NCBI GenBank assembly: GCA_035610365.1
Contig: CM069433.1
Coordinates: forward strand, 129,474,545-129,538,544
Source of the DNA: Aquatica leii
Lineage: Eukaryota > Arthropoda > Insecta > Coleoptera > Lampyridae
Reading direction: 5' to 3'
DNA: 64,000 bases
A model generated the notes under the pieces. The model did not search any database and was not told the origin of the DNA. It saw only the letters and a program-made list of their open reading frames with translations. The translations under genes were made by a program, and so were the position numbers. This document shows positions 10,618 to 20,703 of the stretch, in pieces. How positions within the stretch are numbered: the first letter of the stretch is position 1; every line of letters begins with the position of its first letter.

Positions 10618-11897
10618 TTAAACATTGTTTTTTATTGCTTCTTCTTGCCAATCAACTTGACCCACAGGTGAATTAAAATAATCAGTATATTCCTTACGAA
10701 TTAATAAAGCACTATTAGTGCATCTGCTTACATTTTGTTTGAAAATGCTTTTTAAATTAGAATTTGATATATCGATATCATTTAAGTTGAATTCAGATTT
10801 TCTTTTTGATATTATAAGATTATGTAGAGCTATAGTCCTGCGTGCTCTTGATAGTCTGTAATTAAAAATTCTTTTTTTGTGATCAAGCTCACGTTGAGAA
10901 TATGGTTTCATTAGATTACATTTTAAAGGAAAAGCGTCATCACAAACTATAACATATGGCACTTTTTCAGTTCTTCCTGGTAAAGCATTCATTGGTGGTA
11001 AATTACATGTGTTCCCTTCTAATGCTTTTGACAAATTACTGTCTCTAAAAACTCCTCCATCGCTTGTACGTACAATTACACCAATGTTTATGTATGTGAA
11101 CTTATAATTTGCATCACATAAACCAAGTAAAACTATTGAATGATGCCCTTTATAATTATAATAATAAGATCCGGATGATCTTGGAGGAGAAAAATTAATA
11201 TGCCTTCCATCTAAAGCACGTAAACATTGAGGGAATTGCCATAACTGTTGAAAATCAATTGCAATTTTTTTCCACTCTTGAACTGTAGAGGGGGTCTATA
11301 AATTACGAATTAAAAAATAAATTTATACAACCCCTTGACTATACTTTTAAGTAGTCTTCTTTCAGAACTCTAATGATTGCAGAGCACACTTCAGGAATTA
11401 TTCTCGAAACAGTTGTTTCATGAATTCTGGTTGAATACATGAGTGACCTATATGTCCCTGCTGTTGCCAAAAATCTGAGTGTAACTTCTAATCTAGAATA
11501 AAAGTATTATGAACCGATAGTTTAAAAAAAGGATTGAATAAGCTGTTACCTACCTACTACGAGCTGAAATTGTATCTTGCATACAGTTCTCTTGTTTTTG
11601 AATGTGGGTAATTAATTTATTCAAAAGATGTTCAAATACAGTATTGTCCAATCTCAAAAAGTTTTTATAAGAAGAAGAATCTTCTACCAAAAGTTCCTCA
11701 TTTAACATTGTTAAAATTCCTTGTCCTATATTTCGTCTTGAAATCCAATTTCGGCATGAAGCTCGTTTCTTATTATTTTGCTTCCTTTTATAAATCAAAT
11801 ATCTACTCAAAACTTCTATATTTGCAGCAGCAATCATCATTAGATTTGTATTATTGTTCATCTTAGATCTTACAATTTCTTTATTTACTTTTACCAC
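10618..11897 (-). CDS. HARBI1-like transposase, in-frame deletion of catalytic Glu region
   Basis: Exons 11897-11554, 11492-11345 and 11295-10618 join in frame. Exon 2 gives RLEVTLRFLATAGTYRSLMY and TTVSRIIPEVCSAI. Exon 3 gives CLRALDGRHINFSPP (first catalytic D), GHHSIVLLGLCDANYKFTYI, SDGGVFRDSNLSK, VPYVIVCDDAFPLK (second D) and IFNYRLSRARRTIALHNLII. In intact family members about 36-40 residues carrying the catalytic Glu (RRTIENAFGxL..) lie between RARRT and ALHN; here the two are joined directly. The frame stays open but the DDE triad lacks its third member, so it should not catalyse transposition. The start could also be the Met at about 11861. Confidence 0.75.
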
Positions 11898-12318
11898 GTG
11901 CTTTTACCTTTAATTACGCTTGCGCAAAGTAAGAATTCTTGTTATTTTTATGAATACGATAAAAATTGTGTTCATAATTTTGTTCATAATTATTGATTGT
12001 GACATACGGTTAGGCATGTTAATTATATATCTCTTTAAGTGTAAACCGTATTTTATAATTCTTTGTAGATCAAATGTAACTTGATTTTTACGCACGTTGT
12101 TATATGACAGTATTGTAAAATCCTCTACTGTGCGGTAAAACAAGCAGTAAATTCCAGGCTTTAAAAAACAAATTATGATTACAGTTTGCTATCGACAGTT
12201 GTCAATTTACCGATGAATTTAGATTGTACATTTGTCTTTGATACTCTTTTTTATATAAAAATACACCTAATTGTTAATTCGACTAAAAAATTTAATACAA
12301 ATTTCGTGCGTTTAGGTA

Positions 12319-12389
12319 TTACAGCGCTCCAGCTAAATGAAAACCTCTCCCGTTGGGCTCGGTTTTCAAACAAAGCTGTCGCGCTGTAA
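12319..12389. repeat. 71-bp imperfect hairpin
   Basis: TTACAGCGCTCCAGCT at the left is answered by AGCTGTCGCGCTGTAA at the right, with interior GAAAACC / GGTTTTC also paired. It is GC-richer than its surroundings. It could be a tiny fold-back element or a protein-binding site; it has no coding content. Positions 12010-12318 hold nothing else recognisable. Confidence 0.55.
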
Positions 12390-13035
12390 AATATCACTTA
12401 CACGCACTCAATTGTAAATAACTATTACAAATATACTCAGAAAATGCAATTCAAAGTGGAATCTTAACTGCGAATGAAATTTTACTGTAAGAAGTGTTGA
12501 AGGTAGGATGAAAAAGTACAATGCGCCCTAATATTATTAAATAATAAAGAAACTGTTTTTGCTCACAAAAAAAAAGGAAACTTTAATAACTGCATATTGG
12601 TTGATAAAAATTATACACAAACCCAGTTCTAACTTAGATATAATTAAAACTCATGATTTCATTGAGGCACGGCAATTTTTGTTATGAAAGATTTAAAATT
12701 GGAAACTGTTGCTTATTTTTTTTGTGAAGTAAGAAGCCGGAACAAGCCAAGGTGTAGAGCAGCAAATAATTAATTAATAATTAATTTTGACGTTTTAAGA
12801 TCCAAAATTGGTTGTAAAGTTTATATATCAAATGAGTAGGATAGCCGTTAAGTTCAGATAATTTCAAAATAATAGAAAGTTCAGAATTGAAGTTGGAGGT
12901 ACTCAAAGGTAACGAAAAAAGTCTATTGAAAAAGAAACGGAAGGAAGCTAATTTGTGGGATAGGGGGTGGAAGGAGCTGTAAGGGATGACATGATCAGAC
13001 GGTTTACTTTTTGTTTAGATCTATTAATAAAATAG
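12390..13035. other. gene-free stretch
   Basis: AT-rich with an A-run near 12568 and a purine-rich tract at 12900-12985. No coding block, RNA gene or repeat was recognised. Confidence 0.5.
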
Positions 13036-13480
13036 ATAATAAACCAATTTTTTCCTGTATGTATATGTACTTAATTATGTTTTAAAGTATGCATTGGTAT
13101 AGAAACGGTTTCATTTTTATATTCAGTTGCAGCTAGTTTGCATTTGATATCGTTCAGTGAATAGAAACTTGATATATTTTCTTCACAGTAGGATGAATAA
13201 ATGTTCAAATAAGAGCACTTGATGGGTGTCTCAAAAAATGGTCTAAGTCTTTTTAAACTGGTACCATACAGAAAAACTGCGTCAGTTTGCAAAATGGCAT
13301 AGTGCATTTTTACTATGTCATTATTCCTTGTAAGAACCAACTATCTGGCAAACTTGTAGACAGTGAAAAACCATTTCAGTTTTGAGATACACACCGTCTG
13401 TCGTTTTTTTCTTTAAAATTGGAAAAATTTTCCTTTCGGTCTTCGTTTCTAATTCTATCTGCATAATTTCTCCCAATCTC
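13036..13480 (-). repeat. dispersed repeat, copy 1
   Basis: This segment is clearly homologous, with many substitutions and small gaps, to 29729-30200 in the same orientation. Shared stretches include CGGTTTCATTTTTATATTCA, CAGCTAGTTTGCATTTGATA, AAAATGGCATAGTGCATTTT and ACACCGTCTGTCGTTTTTTT. Both copies end in the same TTTCTCCC region on one side and begin near TAATAAACCAAT on the other. It encodes the C-terminal part of the transposon protein described in the next entry. Confidence 0.85.
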
Positions 13481-14340
13481 TTGGCCACTTGTGCTAGAGG
13501 ATAATTACCCCATCGCAAAAACCTCTTTATTTAATATAATTTTGATTGACTTCACCATTAGCTTCTTTTACCGAAACACTTTTTAGAAGCATTTTAATTT
13601 CATTGACAAATGGCTGAAGGAATTGTTGAACATTGGAAGGTGTAAAGATATTGCGAAACTCGTGGTGCTAACGACCAGCAACACACGCTCTTTAGGGCGT
13701 TGTAGAAATAAAAAAATGTGCTCTATAAGCGGACTGTATAATCTGTATAACCCTTTATTAGGTTCATACACACACACATCATTCTTAATAATAAATATGG
13801 CGGTGCGGTCCCTTTCCCAAAATGTTCACTTTATGCATACGCACACATCCAATCAAAATCAATCATCCTAACAAAAGTTTATAATAAATAAGGGGGTCAA
13901 AGCCAAACATAATCAAAAAATGCGATTTAGCGTTAACACTGTATATGCTTATTACAATTGGTTTTAAATGCGACATTTCAAAAATATTGCATAAAATTGG
14001 CCAAAATTCTTGTTTAGAACTTCTGTACACTGGTAAGCCGTCGACGTTTATGTTGAAAGAGATTGCGTCCAGAGATCCAACAATGATACAATTTCTACAT
14101 TTTGCATTGTACTTATAAACGTGCGTTGATCTTGCGGTAATATAATGGAAGACATTCCCTCGTTCCAAATGGCAAGTAGTTTTCTCAAAGCACAGTTATT
14201 TATATTGAATGATATTGCCCATGACCCCAGTTGCATGCACGTTGCATTCGCATTTTTTTCTTCTTCAGTTACCAAAATTATCCTAAGATAACATACTTCT
14301 GCTGTAAGAACGTTCTTAACTATTTCTATTGCGGCCACTA
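13060..14340 (-). pseudogene. unnamed arthropod transposon protein, internally deleted
   Basis: Minus-strand pieces in order: 14340-14050 NNCALRKLLAIWN, then LPQDQRTFIST; about 14100-13920 AISFNINVDGLPVYRSSKQE and FWPILCNIF; 13640-13540 PSNVQQFLQPFVNEIKMLLK; 13500-13325 YPLAQVAKRLGEIM and FPILKKKTTDGV; 13325-13075 YLNIYSSY, LNDIKCKLAATEYKNETV. I recognise the pattern 'INxDGLPLxKSSxxxFWPIL ... KPSNxxxFLxxFVxE ... FPDxWFLT ... NIKCKL' from many arthropod genomes as a transposon-like family, but I do not know a settled name. The central part of the protein is missing and several frameshifts are present. An unrelated insertion-like segment lies at about 13645-13860. Confidence 0.55.
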
Positions 14341-14344
14341 CATA

Positions 14345-15470
14345 ATTAGTATGTACTGTTTTATATTAAATCGCGTAAGTGACTGTTGAAGGCATTATAC
14401 AACGAATCAACGTCCTGTAGCAAGAGCGCTGTATAAGTGTTGATACAAGAACATTCTCATGATAGTCGAAATAATTTCTATAAAACATTTTTATTTTTCT
14501 GTTGGGGATGCTTCCTCACAGCTACTTTAAATGACAGAACAACAACTGGTATCAAAATAGTCTCAGAGGAGACGACACAATGAAATTGCTTTCATATAGC
14601 ATCTATACAACACGTATGTAATATTCAGATCTTATAATTTTGTGTTATATAGCTGATGTGCTACTTGGGATTATACATCAATTCGTTAACCAAATAAATA
14701 ATGTTTACTTATCAATTTAAAATAAACAGTATGTAGATCTCTACTTTAGAACAGATGTAATATTTCATTTTTATTTGCAATTTTGCATATTAAATAGCAT
14801 TCTTTAGCTAATTTATTTTAGATTAACTCAAAAACACTACTTATAAAGACGTTTTCGATGTCAAAGAATGAAGTTAATGTTAGTTGTTTTATGATTTTTT
14901 CGACTTTCTTCTGTGGTGATAACTGTCAATATTTGAATAAAATACTGATTATTAGACAAACTAAGCTGTAAAGCACCGTTGGATAAAGTTCCCTTCATAT
15001 ACGTTGGTGAAATCCATTTATTGATAACAGTAAATTAAACGATAACTCGCCCTTAAATGACGGCCCGTTTACAGACTGTTGTTGGAGATTCTTGCAACCC
15101 GCCCTAAGGCCATGAAGATCACCATCAGCTTAAAACTAATTATTATAATACACATTTGTAAGTAAATTGTTTCACTAATATGTAAGTCAATTCCTCTGTT
15201 ACTTGTTCTACTGTATATCGAATAGTTTATTTATTAAATATATGCATTTTATTTTAAAATCAATATCACAAAGTGTGAACGGATCAAATCTATCTGTGTT
15301 ACTTTTTTATTCGACGCGGTAGTCGGATATGAATATTAATAGTAATATTAATAACATTGTTATCAGCTATTGCATCTATGCTAAATTAAATACAGAAATA
15401 AATCAAATCTATTTTAAATTAATATTTCCACTTGAAAAAAATTGACTACACACATTTTTTTAAGTTAAAG
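14345..15470. other. gene-free stretch
   Basis: AT-rich, with no frame matching a known family on either strand and no strong repeat. The less AT-rich patch at 15050-15120 shows no recognisable signal. Confidence 0.5.
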
Positions 15471-15508
15471 CATTACCAGTCTACTAATAACAAATTCGTT
15501 TGCATATG

Positions 15509-15542
15509 TTTCGAGCTTTAAAATAATGATGCTCATCTTCAG
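15509..15542 (-). ncRNA. hammerhead-like motif (degenerate)
   Basis: On the minus strand: CTGAAGA (15542-15536), one spacer T, then GAGC ... GCTC as stem II with a 14-base AT-rich loop, then GAAA (15512-15509) followed by CATATG, a self-complementary hexamer suited to pairing between two copies. The one-base spacer matches the other hammerhead-like motifs in this window. The long loop and weak stem make activity doubtful. Confidence 0.4.
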
Positions 15543-15689
15543 AAAATCTACAAAAAATATTTACAACTTTTTTAAATACAAAAAATGTCATCAACATATC
15601 TTTTCCAAAATATTATTTTTTGTAAGAAAATTTGGTGTTCAGAAATATATTTACTTTCTAAATTGTTAAAGAAGATTTCAGTAAAAATA

Positions 15690-15780
15690 AGTGATAAATT
15701 TGATAATCAATTTTTTAAACAAAATCTAGGTCTTTCAATGGGTTCTCCTTTATCACTTTTCTCAATTTTTTTAAGAAATT
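15690..15780 (+). pseudogene. Penelope-like reverse transcriptase fragment
   Basis: The frame gives DNQFFKQNLGLSMGSPLS, matching the RT motif-B block 'FxQxxGxPMGSPLSPxxA' of Penelope-like elements. Then it diverges and stops. No motif A or motif C is retained. It starts within a short open frame at 15585, but the N-terminal residues are not recognisable. Confidence 0.6.
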
Positions 15781-16440
15781 AAGTAAAGGTAACGATTTCA
15801 AGATTTCTTTTTTTAATGAAATATTTATTTAATTTTTAAGCTACTTAAAGGTAGTAAAAATAAAGCTATTTAAACTGTATAGTTGTTTCTGAAAGGTGGT
15901 TTACAGTTCCTTTAGAGCTTCTTTAAAACTTTGCTAGTACCACAAAGAGCTGTATAAGCCCGATTTTAATGCATTAAAGGAGCTACCTAACAGCAACATA
16001 ACTGCGGAATTTTTAGCTACTTAAACGCTTCATGGAGGTTTTAGTTTTTTCACAAACCACTTAAAAGTGTTCTAAAGAGTAACTTTAAAAGCTAAAGTAA
16101 TTATAAAAAAGCCGGTTTTAGCTGCAATTTGCTCACTGGGAAATTCTTGAATTACTAGAGTTCATTTATATTAAAATATCAAATACAATTTTTTTGTTAA
16201 ACTAGCAAACCAATTTCAATTACGATTTTAAACTTTATTTTTTTTAGATTTGTTTCTAAATTGCACCATCTTCCTTTTTTAAAATAATTAACATTTAACA
16301 TTTTGTAAAACTTACATTTTTTTAATTATCTAGTTACAAATTTTCAGATTTGAGATTGTTCGAAAAAATGTAAGTTAAAAAACTTTTTGTAATCTTAACT
16401 TTTTATAAGTTTTATAATTTATTATTGGTGGACTGGTAAT

Positions 16441-18000
16441 TTAAATAATTTTAAAAATTGACGAATAATAACAATAAATCCCCATAACAATTTTCTTTTA
16501 ATTTAATTTCCATTGTTTTAGTTATTTCTATGTTTTCGATTTATATTTTACAAAAATAAATAAATATTTGAATATACATATTTTTTTGTTTTCTTAAATA
16601 TAAAGCATGATATTGTTTAAGTTTATTTGACATTGACTTGTGTCGTAACAATACAAGCTATTGTTTATGATATTAACCTGTTTTGAACAGGTAAACGGTA
16701 AAGTAAACACAAATATAAGAATAGGTTGTAACTCGTACTTCGTAATCATAACAAATAAGTAAGTTCGCAAAATAAAAACCACGATTTTGCAGATGGCAGC
16801 AGGTCTTAGTCTATTAGTTTATGAAAAGAGGGGGTACAGACGGGTAAAAAAAAGAGAAACAAGAGAGATAAAACACTAGTTGCGCCTCTTCTTAAATTAT
16901 TACTCAATGGTTAAAGTAGGTTTAAACAGTAGGTTACAACACCGTTACAAAAGGTATGTTACGGTAAAACGCGTTTATGAATAGTGTTTTTTGACGTTTA
17001 CGCTAAAATAGGTTTGATGAGCTCCGTAAATCGATTTTAAATTTTTATGAAGACGGTTGTAATTTTTCATGTTGAATTATATTCTTTCGTAATTATTTTA
17101 GAGAAAAAGTGTAAACCAATGTTTTATAGAAGAAAAAAGGTACTGCATCCATCAATCATAATGTTTACAATTTTCCATTTCCCAGAATCGAAAAAATGGA
17201 AGAAATCAAATTCTACATAAAAAAAAACTAGTGTGGTCACTACACGACTTTCTTATAAGGAATTTCTACATATTTTTTTATACTCAAATTGAAAAAAAAA
17301 TCCAAATCAAAAGAATATAGAAAAAACAGAAAACTTTAAGTTTATAATTTTATTTGCTTAAAAGAAATAATAGTAAAAGTACTAAGTATTACACATTAGA
17401 CAATTTTTATTTAAACATTTTTTCATCGTACCCAGTTTGAAGTGACATGTACACGTTTGTATTGACTTCCTAGCATGCTATAATTTTTTCGAAATTTTTG
17501 TCTTCAATTTCATTAAGATATAACCGAAATAGGGCAAATTGAGGTTATGTTGTCATATCGACTAACCCCTATATTTGTGCGCTCGATATTGCTTTCCCCT
17601 TTAGTAAATCAGTAAAAATTGTTATTTTTAAAGTTTCTTGATATCCTTTCAAGATATGGAATTTTTTTCCAAAAAAAATCGTTGCAGGTAGGGTTTGAAC
17701 CTAGGTTTATGGAATTCATTTTAAATATCTAATAAATTGTTAATGTTAGAATTTTTTTATTTGAATATTGTTAGGAAGAATTATCTCTATAAGAAACTGT
17801 AAACATAATTCGAATAATATACATATGTACGTACAAAATTAAAAAACTAAAAATCGATAACGCCATATAATTATAAAACTTACACTCACAAAATTACAAC
17901 AAAAATAGAAAATCATAGCAAATATTTAAACAAACTACCATTTACTGCTAAACAATGACCGAACCAGCTGTAAAATTGTCGTTTAACCTTTGCTAATTGA
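16441..18000. other. gene-free AT-rich stretch
   Basis: No supported gene on either strand. The segment around 16780-16990 is less AT-rich but shows no family match. A B-box-like run at about 17690 was considered and rejected as a tRNA. Confidence 0.5.
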
Positions 18001-18007
18001 TATTATA

Positions 18008-18610
18008 TTTTACCACACTCGGCTTGAATACAATTTTTCAGCTCTTCTACATCTTGAAATGTGCGTCCAGAACAAATATTAGATTTTAAATGTCCTCAAA
18101 GAAAGAAATCGTTAGGCGAAAGATCGGGTGATCTAGCAAACCAAGTAATTGCATAATTTGAACCAATGACCTTATTGGAAAAACTGTCATTTGAAAATTT
18201 GCGCACATCTCGGCTGTTGTGTGCGGGACAATCATCCATCTAGAGATAAACTTGTTGGTTGTCTCCAAAAACTTAAGCCACCGACAGAGTTATATCCTTT
18301 CCCAACCACTGTTAGATTTTGGTGTAAAAAAGATGGTCCTACAATGTAATGATCTAACATTTCAAGCCAAACATTAACTTTTTGGGGATATTGGGTCCTG
18401 GTCTGTACAATTTTGTGTTAATTGTCAATAGCCCATACTTTGCAATTTTGCACGTTTGGTTCATTATGCAGTGTGGACGTGCATTCATCCGTAAACAATT
18501 TTTCAATCTTCCTCTTCAAATCATGTTCACGTAACTCTTGATGGCATTGGTAGACTATAACGAAGTCGAAGAAAAACCGATGAATAGAACGAGGTGGGGC
18601 ATCGACAGCC
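18008..18610 (-). pseudogene. mariner/IS630-type transposase, second copy, deleted
   Basis: Minus-strand blocks in order: about 18545-18420 gives CHQELREHDLKRKIEKLFTD (a linker fused by deletion to the first catalytic block, FTDE-like) and then NVQNCKVWAI. About 18240-18190 gives a CPAHNSRDVRKFSNDSF block. About 18150-18090 gives ARSPDLSPNDFFL (third catalytic block; one frame shift nearby), followed by a GRTFQDVEELKN tail to about 18010. The N-terminal DNA-binding domain is missing. It is the same broad family as the copy at 1.8-2.6 kb but clearly diverged from it. Confidence 0.7.
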
Positions 18611-18960
18611 GGAGAATACAAATTACGAAGTAAAAGGAAGAGTTTTCACAGCCTTACAATCAATCCGTTAAAATTTTTAGAACAACGGTCTGAACAAACC
18701 ATTATAAATTACAAAGTACAACAAAGGGAAAGAAAGCTAAATTCTACAACGAATTGGAAGAAAAGCCGAAGAATACAACGTGGTAGGCCATCTACAGCCA
18801 GGCAATACAAATTACAAAGTAGAAGAAACATTTTTAATAGCTTAATAACCTGTTAAAATTTTTAGAACAACGGTCTTAACAAACAAAAAATTATAAAGTA
18901 CAATGAAATGGAAAAAAAAACCGACTACAACGAAGTGGTTCAAGTGGTACAACCTACTGC
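18562..18960. repeat. tandem repeat, period about 189 bp, just over two copies
   Basis: ACAGCC(G/A)G..AATACAAATTAC begins at 18605 and again at 18794. The 3' parts GTTAAAATTTTTAGAACAAC, GGTCT.AACAAAC and ATTA.AAAGTACAA repeat in register. A preceding partial unit, GAAGAAAAACCGATGAATAG (about 18567), matches the later GAAGAAAAGCCGAAGAATAC. It directly abuts the mariner pseudogene. It has no convincing coding content. Confidence 0.7.
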
Positions 18961-20703
18961 AAAAGAATACAACGAAGAAAACACCAAGAAGCGTAACAAC
19001 AAGACATTGCAAAAACAAAAAAGCAATTTTGCAGAGATATTTAATTATTACTTCAGAATTGTACATAATTTTTGGTAACGTAACTTATTGTGCTAATGTA
19101 AACAATATATTAACAAATTGCAAATAATGTATATACTTATTTCATACGCATTTTAGCAAGTGTATAAATACGATTCTAAGTTAATAATAAATCAGTAATA
19201 ATCGTTACCAATTTGTGTGGGTTATTATTCACTAAGTTACGACCACTAAGACACCTTGGTCGTTGCAGAGAAAGAGTCTGTTACCTGGTAACTGTTTTAA
19301 CCTTTCAAACGTGATCCATCATTCAAGCTATAAAGTTTTACATAAAACCATAGCCAGTTTAGAAGCAAAAACCGATAAATCCAATAATTTGACAATACTC
19401 AAATGCCACCTTTAGAAATTTATTTCTTATCTGGAAAAACGTATTTTTGAAAAAACCACAACCCGATACGCTTAGACGATTTACTTACAGATGTTTACTA
19501 TAAATAAAAGTTCTTCGTGATGCAGTATAAACTAAAATTTGAAATATACGATTTGTTGTTTATAGTTAGCTTAGTTTTATACTTGTCATTTTAATTTATA
19601 CTGCCTGACAAGTTCAAGTTTGAAAGTTTGTAAGATTTTTATTTGAAATATATTTACTATTAACGCTAAAAAAATGTTTCATGGTGAAAGCTTTATGCCT
19701 AACATTACATTTTTTTTACAAAACTATACATTTAACGCAACCATTAAATGTGATAATTTTCACACCATTAAAAATAGCACGGAAGTAAGTGCTGTCGGAG
19801 TAGAACGATACTGACGAAGGCATTCGTAATAAAAACATCCAAAAAGCTTCTATCAGAAATGATGAAAATGATCGGTTCAAACGTCATATCTAATGCAAAT
19901 CTGTACTTTTAAACAGAGAAATAGCATTTCAAGATTTTTTGCAATCCAGATCACATTATCTGGACAAAAAACAGCTAAATTGTATTTGATAATAATTCGT
20001 CAGGCGTCATTGATTTTGACGACATTGTTAATGCGAAAAAAGTTTTGTGTTTTTAATTTACAAGAATAGTTCAAAAATAAGCATTTTTGTAGTTTTTGAT
20101 TGCCAAGTATTGTTATACCTTGAGAAAATTGTACCTATAAAAAAAATAAAATTATCGTTAGATCCACAGATAGATCGCTAAAAATAAGGAAATTGTCGTC
20201 TAAGCCAGATGAAATACTTTTCTCTTATAATGACGTTCGGAGTTGCATAAATCCATCACAAGTTACTAAAAAGGCATATTTGCATTTCTAAACTCTATAT
20301 GACCTTATTTGTACCAAGATATTTTGGATTTTTACTACTTTTGATTGTGTTTTAATAGTTTTTTCAATTACTTTATCATATATTTTTAATAACTTCGTTT
20401 AAAATTTAAAAAAATGAAACAAAGTCTATCTAATGTGCGAAGCAGAGTAACCATTTCTACTGATAGATTTTGCGCATTTTTTTAAAAGAATTATGTTATT
20501 ATGATTAATCGACATTGCAGAAATTTTCAGTAATCTTTTTTTTATACCACGTGTAAAAACTACATTTGCATCTGCGTTTTTTTTATAATTTTTAGATGTT
20601 TATCATATGTGTTCATTAAAATGGAATTTAATATCTTTAAATTTTTTAATTTCTATTTATGAATTATTTCAATAAAATATTGTGTTTTTTATAAATAAAT
20701 CAT
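18961..20703. other. gene-free stretch with a possible LTR-like end
   Basis: At 19160-19270 an AATAAA signal is followed by a less AT-rich segment, TTACGACCACTAAGACACC and then CTTGGTCGTTGCAGAG. This is the sort of R-U5 end seen in LTR retrotransposons, but there is no partner LTR. A 17-bp inverted pair lies at 19522-19538 / 19590-19606. Nothing coding was recognised in 19300-20700. Confidence 0.4.

Larger units (their letters stand above)
9400..12010. mobile_element. PIF-Harbinger-like element with MADF/BESS and transposase genes
   Basis: Two spliced genes converge: MADF/BESS on plus (9629-10547) and a HARBI1-like transposase on minus (11897-10618), the usual two-gene layout of Harbinger elements. 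Diverged inverted repeats bracket them. The left arm at 9400-9455 contains CATAATTATGAACACAA, and the right arm at 11950-12010 contains its inverse TTGTGTTCATAATT plus a matching GTGTCAC/GTGACAT edge. The exact termini and target duplication were not resolved, so the bounds are minimal. The two genes end only 70 bases apart and may share terminator sequence. Confidence 0.7.
15472..16440 (+). mobile_element. Penelope-like element remnant between 25-bp inverted repeats
   Basis: A 25-bp segment at 15472-15496 (starting ATTACCAGTC) recurs inverted at 16416-16440 (ending GACTGGTAAT) with three mismatches. Just inside the left end is a hammerhead-like motif on the minus strand, then a short Penelope-type RT fragment on plus (15690-15780). 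The remainder (15800-16140) is a repetitive noncoding region rich in GAGCT/AGCT and TTTAAA motifs, such as AGAGCTTCTTTAAAACTTTG. Penelope-like elements often carry inverted or direct terminal repeats with hammerhead motifs, so this is probably a heavily deleted copy. Confidence 0.5.

Noticed and set aside
17680-17760. T-arm/B-box-like sequence GGTTCAAACCC (minus) followed by a T-run, suggesting a tRNA or tRNA-derived SINE
   Set aside because: No A box, no anticodon arm, and no matching 5' acceptor strand about 72 bases upstream.
19522-19630. CTGACAAGTT...GAAAG next to a 17-bp inverted repeat, considered as a sixth hammerhead
   Set aside because: Both arms lie 5' of the motif so they cannot form helix I, and the conserved G of CTGANGA is A.
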